The position numbers and the translations under genes were made by a program. The notes under the pieces are model-generated. The model had not been told where the DNA came from, made no database searches, and saw only the letters and a program-made list of their open reading frames with translations. 37,493 bases of DNA from Agrococcus casei LMG 22410 (GTDB lineage Bacteria > Actinomycetota > Actinomycetes > Actinomycetales > Microbacteriaceae), in assembly GCF_900163565.1 (NCBI RefSeq), contig NZ_FUHU01000014.1, positions 1 to 37,493 on the forward strand, given 5' to 3'. Below, piece by piece: positions 31,845 to 37,493 of the stretch (the stretch's first letter is position 1; every line of letters begins with the position of its first letter).

Positions 31845-33595
31845 TCAGGATCATGTACGGTATCGGCAGCCGCTCGAACCGAATGCTGCTCACCATCCAA
31901 CTCGCTCTCATCGCACTGGCTGCTCTCGCACTCTCAACGGGCCTCGTGTGCGTTGCGCTGTTCATCGATGCGGTCTTCTCCGGAGATAGCGCACTTTCGG
32001 GCAGATACGCCATCTGGATAGTTGTCGCCTTTGCCGTCTTCGCCGCTGCTGATTGGCCAAGCGAAGTGATCTCCCAGAACGTCGGGAAAGAGTACATTCT
32101 TCGCATTCATGAGTTGCTGGCGAACCGAGCGGTCGAGTTGCCGTTGGGGTTTTTCGATGCAGATCGAACCGGCCAGCTCGGCGTCACCGCCACGACGGGC
32201 GCAGTGTTCGCAGCGAATGCCCCGGGTATGATGCTGCGCCCGATCATGCACGGAGCAACTGTTGCCGTGGTCACGAGCTCTTATCTGCTCTTCATCGACT
32301 GGCGTATCGGTCTCATCACGCTAGCGGTCTCGATCGTCGCTGTCATCTCACAACGCAAGCTCTTCGCAGAGTACAAGGCAGCCGAGCAGATAAAGGCCCA
32401 GCATGATCAGCGAACTGCCTCGCAGGTGCTTGAGTTCGCGCAAGTCCAACCCGTGCTGCGCGCGGCAGGAAGCAACTCGATCGGCGAACGCAGCGTGCGT
32501 GCCACGATGCGCGAGCAACTACTTGTCCTGACGCGCACCCAAAAGGCCGGGCAGGGCGTCCTGGCCCGGATGAACACAATCCTTGCCTTCGGCGTCATAA
32601 CCATCTATGCGGTGACGACTACCCTGCTGATCGCCGGACAGCTGACCCCAGGACTGTTCATCGGGGTCATCGTTCTCGTCTTCATTCTCGCGAAACTCGC
32701 CGCGGCAACCATACCCTTCGGAGAAGGTCTGCAACTGGCCCACAACACTTTCGAAGAACTCCGGAGCGTTCTGGACGCTGATCTATTGCCGGAACCGGAA
32801 GCCCCTGCCACGCCGGCAGATTTCAGTATCGAATTCGATCGGGTCACCTTCGGCTATCAAACGGATGATCCCGTGGTGCGGGACGTGAGCTTCACCGTGC
32901 CTTCTGGCACGACGACCGCACTCGTGGGTCCATCTGGATCAGGGAAAAGCACGCTGATGAAGCTCGCAGCCCGCTTCTACGATGTCGACGACGGTTCAGT
33001 GAGGATCGGTGGTGAAGACGTCCGAGCACTCGGCACCCGTAACGTGCTCGACTCAATAGCGATCGTCTTTCAAGACGTCTACCTGTTCGAAGACACACTC
33101 TACGAGAACATCCGCCTCGGACACCGGGACGCGAGCCGAGAAGCCGTACTCCGAGCAGCGGAAGCCGCAGGAGTCGCAGAGTTTGCTGAAGCACTCCCAC
33201 AAGGGTTCGAGACCATCATCAGCGAAGGCGGAGCAAACCTTTCCGGTGGGCAGAAACAGCGGGTATCCATTGCCCGCGCGCTGCTCAAGGACGCACCCGT
33301 CGTGCTACTGGATGAAGCGACCAGTTCGCTCGACGTTACGAACGAACACCACATTCTGACGGGGCTGCGGCAGCTGGCAGGAAACGCAACCACCCTGGTG
33401 ATCGCGCACCGCCTGCACACGATCAGAGATGCGGATCAGATCGTGGTACTCAATCCCAACGGTGAAGTGGAGGCCGTCGGAACCCACGAGGAACTCATCG
33501 TCACCAACGAACGCTACCGAGGATTCTGGGGTGAAAGAACCGACTCGTCAGATTGGCGAATTTCCCGCGAGAGTAGAAGCCAACGCGATCTGTGA
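31841..33595 (+). CDS. ABC half-transporter, IrtB/YbtQ-like (exporter fold)
   Basis: This 584-residue partner of the preceding protein has a six-helix membrane domain (beginning MLLTIQLALIALAALALS), then an ATPase domain with Walker A GPSGSGKST, Q-loop VFQDVYLFEDT, signature LSGGQKQR, Walker B VVLLDEATSSLD and switch His IAHRLHTIRDAD, all canonical. ATG 31841 overlaps the upstream stop (ATGA). It is the last gene of the seven-gene iron operon. The pair could import the ferric siderophore or a related metallophore; export of the desferri form cannot be excluded. Confidence 0.9.
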   Translation: MIRIMYGIGSRSNRMLLTIQLALIALAALALSTGLVCVALFIDAVFSGDSALSGRYAIWIVVAFAVFAAADWPSEVISQNVGKEYILRIHELLANRAVELPLGFFDADRTGQLGVTATTGAVFAANAPGMMLRPIMHGATVAVVTSSYLLFIDWRIGLITLAVSIVAVISQRKLFAEYKAAEQIKAQHDQRTASQVLEFAQVQPVLRAAGSNSIGERSVRATMREQLLVLTRTQKAGQGVLARMNTILAFGVITIYAVTTTLLIAGQLTPGLFIGVIVLVFILAKLAAATIPFGEGLQLAHNTFEELRSVLDADLLPEPEAPATPADFSIEFDRVTFGYQTDDPVVRDVSFTVPSGTTTALVGPSGSGKSTLMKLAARFYDVDDGSVRIGGEDVRALGTRNVLDSIAIVFQDVYLFEDTLYENIRLGHRDASREAVLRAAEAAGVAEFAEALPQGFETIISEGGANLSGGQKQRVSIARALLKDAPVVLLDEATSSLDVTNEHHILTGLRQLAGNATTLVIAHRLHTIRDADQIVVLNPNGEVEAVGTHEELIVTNERYRGFWGERTDSSDWRISRESRSQRDL

Positions 33596-33912
33596 GCATC
33601 ACATCTTGAAGGGTGGGAGAGGGCGCTGCGATCGTGTGCGTCTAGCTGAACGACTATTCCACGTTCTCAAGATACTCACTCGCTTCTCGGGACGTTCATC
33701 CTTCTCAGAATTGGGATGAGAACTGCTCGACATACTCGGCTGATGCATCGCACCGAGGGCCTTTCGGGAAAACAATGAGGATGTTCTTGACGGCTTCGGC
33801 CGGGGCTGCCCTGCTCTATCGGACAGACCCTTCTGGTTTGCGCACCTCCGCTCGTAAGAGTTCCGAGCTTCGCTCTGTTCTTCTTCATGGTGGCGGCAGT
33901 GCTGTAGAGAGG
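33596..33912. other. Intergenic gap between iron operon and relaxase; small remnant only
   Basis: No intact gene is visible. On the minus strand one short frame ending near 33709 reads APAEAVKNILIVFPKGPRC then DASAEYVEQFSSQF, which looks protein-like but has an in-frame stop about 36 codons upstream and no start. It could be the tail of a decayed gene downstream of the relaxase. A short hairpin, GAGC-TTC-GCTC (33865-33875) followed by a pyrimidine-rich stretch on the plus strand, is a weak terminator candidate for the iron operon. Confidence 0.3.
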
Positions 33913-36900
33913 TCAGTATCCGATGCCGCGTTCCGTCCGTTGTCCTGACCGCTGGCTTGGAGCCTGGTCAGGGACGGTGATTTGTTCCGCGCGTTGTGCG
34001 CGGGCTTGCTCGGCTGCGGCTGCGGCTGCGGCTGCGGCTCGTTTCTCTTCGGTCTCCGCGTGCTGTTGCTGGATGAACTGCACGGCTTGCTTGGTCGAGA
34101 CAGCTTCGATGTCCGCGAGGGTGCGGCGGAGCGTGTCAGCGTGGACGGTCCATTGTTCTGCACGCCGTTCGGGGCCGCCGTCCGGGTATCGGCCTTCGGG
34201 CCCGTAGATGCGTTCGCGGAGGTTGCGCATCTCGGCCAGGTGCCGGTTCGCGGTCTGGTTCGCGGTAGTGTGCGCATCTGCTGCCTGGCGTTCAGCGTCC
34301 ACAGCGGCGGGGAGTCTGTTGGCGCGATTCTGGGCGACGTTCTCGGCCCATGCCTCCAGCCCGTCAGGGGTGTTTGGTGTAGTGTCCCATCGTTCCCGCA
34401 GCATGTTTTCGATGGTGCGACGTGTCCAGTGGGCGTTGTCTCTGGTCCGGGCGGCACCCCGCCTGCGGAGCCTGCCTGCGTGCTGGTAGGTGCGCTCGGC
34501 GTCCCACGCGGCCTGTTGAGCGGTGAGGAACGCTTGTCCGTCCGACGCCGCTTCAGCGATTAGCGGTGTCACCGTCTCCTCCCGGACTTGTCGCGCGAAC
34601 TCTTCGGCGGCGGTGATGAGCGCGCTTTGCGTCTCCCGTTCGGTGGCGTGGGTGTGCCGCTGGGTCTGGAAGGCGGCAGCCACGCGCTCCCACTTCTCTG
34701 CCTGTTGCTGGGCGTGCGTGATCGCGTCCGCGAGACGCTTACGCTCGGCGTTCACGAACTCCACGGGGCCGTTGGTGATGAGTCCGCTGACAGCTTCTCG
34801 CGCATCCTGGGTGGCGGCGTCGAGGCCTCGGTCTGCCCGATCCCGTTCGACGGCCTGTACGAACTGTTCCCGCGCATCATCAGGGTTGGTGGCGATGACG
34901 TGGAGGGTGTTGTTCCCTCGTCCTCGGGTCATCCCGACGTAGGTGCCTGCACCGTCGAGCCCCTCAGCGAGCACGGTATGCGAGGTGTCGGTGGTGGTGC
35001 CTTGGACGCCGTAGGCGGTGGACGCGTAGGCCAGGTGCGCATGGGCCTCCACATACTCCGCCGGGAGTCGGACGGTCTGCTGTCGTCGCCGGTCGGTGCC
35101 GTTCTCGACCGCGTACACGGTCCCGTCGTCGGTGACGTGCTGCACGGTGAACGTCTGCCGGTTCGCCACCCCAATGCCGCTGTCGTTCTTCCGCGCCTGG
35201 ATCACATCCCCGGCACGGATGTCGAGGCCGTCACTGCCGACGACGGTGCGGGTGTGGTCGAGTTCGCCCCGTTCGAGTCGCGCCGTTTGGATGCGGGCGT
35301 TGAGTTCGCGTGCTTCCTCGTTCGTCGCGACCGTCACCGCATCACCAGGTGCTGCGGTCGCTGCGATGTGCTCATACAGCGCATCGTCATTATCGTGGAG
35401 GTGCACGAGCCCCATCTCCTGCAACCGGTCGAACAGCACAGCGGGATCAGCGCCGTCCCGCAGTTGCAGGGTGAGATCGGCGTATGCGGGGTCGGTGAAG
35501 CGGTGCGGCCCGGTCATATCGAACGTGGTGCCGCGTATCTGTGCAGCAATGTCGAGGACGCCGCCCCTGCCGACGGCAGGGAGTTGCGCTCGGTCGCCGA
35601 CGAGCGCAACCGTCACCCCGGCCTCCGCAGCGACCGTGAGGAGGGCGATGGCGGTGTCCTGGTCGAGCATGCCCGCTTCATCCACCACGACCCGCTCACC
35701 GTGCGCGAGTCGCGCGTTCTCGGGCGGGCCGTCGTAAGTGCGCCCGCTGTCCGGGTCGGTGTCGCCGATAGCGAGGCGCGTCCAGACGCCGTCGGCGTTC
35801 CACCGGAAACCGTGTGCGTGCACGAGGGCGGCGGCGGAATCGGCGGGGATGCCGAGTGCTTCGCCCGCGACCTGGGCGGCCTTCTTCGTGGGAGCGACCA
35901 CCCGTGCCCGCCTGCCCTGAGCGGTTGCGGTGTCGATGGCGGGGCGCAGCATCGTCGTCTTCCCCGACCCCGCTGCCCCTTCTACGATCACGAGCGGATC
36001 GGTCGACGCAATCGCCGCGGCAGCCTGCAACTGATCCGCATCCAGCCCCTGCGCACACGAGAGTGCCGCAACATCCGGGGGCTGCACTCCCTGTTCGGGG
36101 GTTGCAGCGGTGAGGAGGTCACGCAGCCTGGCTTCGGCTTCTGCAACGCGGACGCTCGTGAGGTGTGCAACATGATCCGGGCGCGCAGCATGCTCGGGCA
36201 GGATCGAGAAGCAATCCGAGACCGCGAGCCGTGTTGCGAGGTGCACGAACTCCCGCATCTCCACCGGCGATGCACTGATGCCGTATTCGGTGGTGATGCG
36301 GGTGACATGCTCCCGGATCGTGTGCGGCGTCCACGCCGACGATGCTGCGGCGCACCGGTCCAGGGCGCGGGAGGCGACTTCCTGGATCGAGAGGTCATCG
36401 AGGCGAACCGTCGGATGCTGCGCGGCTTTCATCAGGGCATCGGGGACATATCCGGCGTCGGCGAGTTCGACCCGCCAACCCGTCTCTGTCGCCAACACCG
36501 AGGGCTTCTTGCTCGGACGTTCGTGCGCCCACGCCTTGTGCAACAACCTCGCTTGCACGACCGGCCCCGCGGTCTCGCCGGGGTGTGTTCGTTCCCATTC
36601 GTGTTCGAGCTTGTCGAGGTTGCGCTCGACTTGGCGGGCGCGTTTCGACATCACCTGATTGAACGGCTGCAACTCCACCACCTCGCCCGTCACTGGGTCG
36701 AGCGTGAGCCCATGCACCTCCAGCACCTGCGCAAGCTGCGGGTGCGCGGCCATGACGGCGGTGCCGAGGGCGCGGATCGCGCCTTGTTGCTTGAACAGTG
36801 CGCCGGTGTCGAGGGCACGCCATTTCCCTGCCGCCACTACGCGGGTGCCGATCTGGAGATGGATATGCCGATGCGGATCACCCGCACGCGACGTGCGATG

Positions 36901-37377
36901 CGACACTGCGACCGTTTGCAACGACTCCACCGGCACGACTTCCTGGGCACCGCGCGGCCCGACCCTGGTGGTCGAGTTCTGGGCCAGCCAGCGGCGAATC
37001 TCCGCCGCGGCGTCTGTCTGCGCCGCATCGAGCGCTTCGGAGACTTCTGGGTGCAACGCGGCGGCTATCGACAGGCTCTTGGGCGCGTTGATGACCATCT
37101 CCGCAAACCGAGGAGAACCGCGCTTCCCGCCACCTGCCTCACGTGGGGTGCCCATCGACAGGCCGGTGGTCGGGTCGGTCCAGTCGACCCATGCGGCGTA
37201 CTCGTCCGCGTCGAGCGCCCGGGCGTCGATGACCTCGCCCGCGGCGTCGGTGATGGTGAAGTTCGCGAGGGCGGTTCCGGCTTCCAGGTAGTAGTCGTCT
37301 GCGGTGGCGCGGTCGGACTCCAGATACCGGCGCGCGGCCGAGCCGACGCCCCGGAACAGGGTGATGCCGCCTTTCAT
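33913..37377 (-). CDS. MobF-family relaxase/RecD-like helicase of a conjugative or mobilisable element
   Basis: This protein of about 1154 residues appears complete. The relaxase domain has candidate catalytic Tyr in DDYYLEAG (about 29-30), NAPKSLSIAAAL, and the three-histidine metal site in DPHRHIHLQIG (169-173). The helicase part has Walker A GAAGSGKTT at about 467-475, VVVDEAGMLDQ as Walker B, and C-terminal YASTAYGVQGTTTDT and VGMTRGRGNNTLHV motifs of RecD/TraI helicases. A long charged coiled-coil tail follows, with an Ala-rich stretch near the end. It would nick oriT, bind the 5-prime end and unwind DNA for transfer. ATG 37377 has AGGGAGGA 5 bases upstream and is preferred to the start at 37422. 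A perfect inverted repeat covers this ribosome-binding site. Confidence 0.92.
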   Translation of the reverse strand: MKGGITLFRGVGSAARRYLESDRATADDYYLEAGTALANFTITDAAGEVIDARALDADEYAAWVDWTDPTTGLSMGTPREAGGGKRGSPRFAEMVINAPKSLSIAAALHPEVSEALDAAQTDAAAEIRRWLAQNSTTRVGPRGAQEVVPVESLQTVAVSHRTSRAGDPHRHIHLQIGTRVVAAGKWRALDTGALFKQQGAIRALGTAVMAAHPQLAQVLEVHGLTLDPVTGEVVELQPFNQVMSKRARQVERNLDKLEHEWERTHPGETAGPVVQARLLHKAWAHERPSKKPSVLATETGWRVELADAGYVPDALMKAAQHPTVRLDDLSIQEVASRALDRCAAASSAWTPHTIREHVTRITTEYGISASPVEMREFVHLATRLAVSDCFSILPEHAARPDHVAHLTSVRVAEAEARLRDLLTAATPEQGVQPPDVAALSCAQGLDADQLQAAAAIASTDPLVIVEGAAGSGKTTMLRPAIDTATAQGRRARVVAPTKKAAQVAGEALGIPADSAAALVHAHGFRWNADGVWTRLAIGDTDPDSGRTYDGPPENARLAHGERVVVDEAGMLDQDTAIALLTVAAEAGVTVALVGDRAQLPAVGRGGVLDIAAQIRGTTFDMTGPHRFTDPAYADLTLQLRDGADPAVLFDRLQEMGLVHLHDNDDALYEHIAATAAPGDAVTVATNEEARELNARIQTARLERGELDHTRTVVGSDGLDIRAGDVIQARKNDSGIGVANRQTFTVQHVTDDGTVYAVENGTDRRRQQTVRLPAEYVEAHAHLAYASTAYGVQGTTTDTSHTVLAEGLDGAGTYVGMTRGRGNNTLHVIATNPDDAREQFVQAVERDRADRGLDAATQDAREAVSGLITNGPVEFVNAERKRLADAITHAQQQAEKWERVAAAFQTQRHTHATERETQSALITAAEEFARQVREETVTPLIAEAASDGQAFLTAQQAAWDAERTYQHAGRLRRRGAARTRDNAHWTRRTIENMLRERWDTTPNTPDGLEAWAENVAQNRANRLPAAVDAERQAADAHTTANQTANRHLAEMRNLRERIYGPEGRYPDGGPERRAEQWTVHADTLRRTLADIEAVSTKQAVQFIQQQHAETEEKRAAAAAAAAAEQARAQRAEQITVPDQAPSQRSGQRTERGIGY

Positions 37378-37382
37378 CTGGT

Positions 37383-37412
37383 CCTCCCTCATGAGTGGTC
37401 TCATGAGGGAGG
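37383..37412. repeat. Perfect 13-bp inverted repeat (hairpin) over the relaxase ribosome-binding site
   Basis: CCTCCCTCATGAG (37383-37395) and CTCATGAGGGAGG (37400-37412) are exact reverse complements with a 4-base loop (TGGT). The arm nearest the gene contains the relaxase Shine-Dalgarno sequence, 5 bases before the ATG. In mRNA the hairpin would hide that site. In DNA the same repeat could be a repressor operator or part of an oriT. Confidence 0.7.
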
Positions 37413-37493
37413 TACGCACCACGGCCCCGCCGTAGCATGCTGGGCTGTGTCAAGTTTTGTAGACGGTCTCTTTGTGGATCAGGCCGCGGTTGC

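Noticed and set aside
33676-33888. 70-codon minus-strand frame beginning MKKNRAKLGTL downstream of the relaxase
   Set aside because: No ribosome-binding site, no domain and biased composition after the first residues; at most part of a decayed gene.
34010-34040. Short GGCTGC repeats in the relaxase tail as a microsatellite or regulatory repeat
   Set aside because: They simply encode the alanine-rich stretch near the relaxase C-terminus.
37450-37493. Possible minus-strand C-terminal tail (NRGLIHKETVYKT then stop) entering from the right edge
   Set aside because: It resembles a transposase tail, but only 14 codons are visible, so it cannot be supported as a gene.

Overview
The window is a mosaic accessory region from a high-GC Gram-positive actinobacterium. 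Codon usage, frequent GTG/TTG starts, the DUF5134/YcnI/CopC-CopD gene set, MobF relaxases and a DtxR/IdeR-type iron box all fit an actinomycete. Microbacteriaceae or a near relative is my inference, not something I could test. No rRNA, tRNA or CRISPR array was seen.

Layout. Positions 1-1974 hold insertion-sequence wreckage: a truncated methyltransferase, an IS110-family transposase and an IS3-type orfA without orfB. A two-domain VOC protein follows (2017-2769), then a gap with gene remnants. Positions 3082-12376 form a copper module on the minus strand: DUF5134-YcnI-CopC/CopD; CopZ-CopD/CtaG-CopA-small membrane protein; and a BlaI/CopY-type repressor with an M56 metallopeptidase. A GlxA-type regulator (DJ-1 plus AraC domains) lies between this module and a divergent plus-strand operon (13492-17190). 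That operon encodes a lipoprotein-dependent FecCD/BtuCD-type ABC importer and ends in a DJ-1/PfpI protein with isonitrile-hydratase-like residues. A broken Nudix gene and a MobF relaxase cut off inside its Walker A motif (17845-19542) follow, then a LysE exporter with an AraC regulator, an MFS transporter, and LysR, MerR and TetR regulators. Positions 25105-33595 form one compact iron operon behind a DtxR/IdeR-like box: substrate-binding lipoprotein, two permeases, ATPase, siderophore-interacting flavoprotein and two IrtAB/YbtPQ-like ABC half-transporters. A full-length MobF relaxase-helicase on the minus strand closes the window, with a perfect 13-bp inverted repeat covering its ribosome-binding site.

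How the genes work together. Four copies of a CTACA-type dyad lie upstream of the DUF5134/YcnI/CopCD operon, the copZ operon, blaI itself and the ABC-importer/DJ-1 operon. The sequence therefore predicts one BlaI/M56-controlled regulon joining copper handling and cuproenzyme assembly (CopZ, CopA, CtaG, YcnI, CopC/D) with import of an unknown metal-chelate ligand. My main hypothesis is that the importer plus DJ-1 enzyme recovers an isonitrile-type copper chelator (chalkophore) or a similar metallophore. The iron operon is a separate, iron-regulated system that probably brings in a siderophore, reduces the iron and handles the carrier. No siderophore biosynthesis genes are visible. The two inward-facing MobF relaxases and the IS remnants suggest that the region was assembled from integrated plasmid or conjugative-element DNA.
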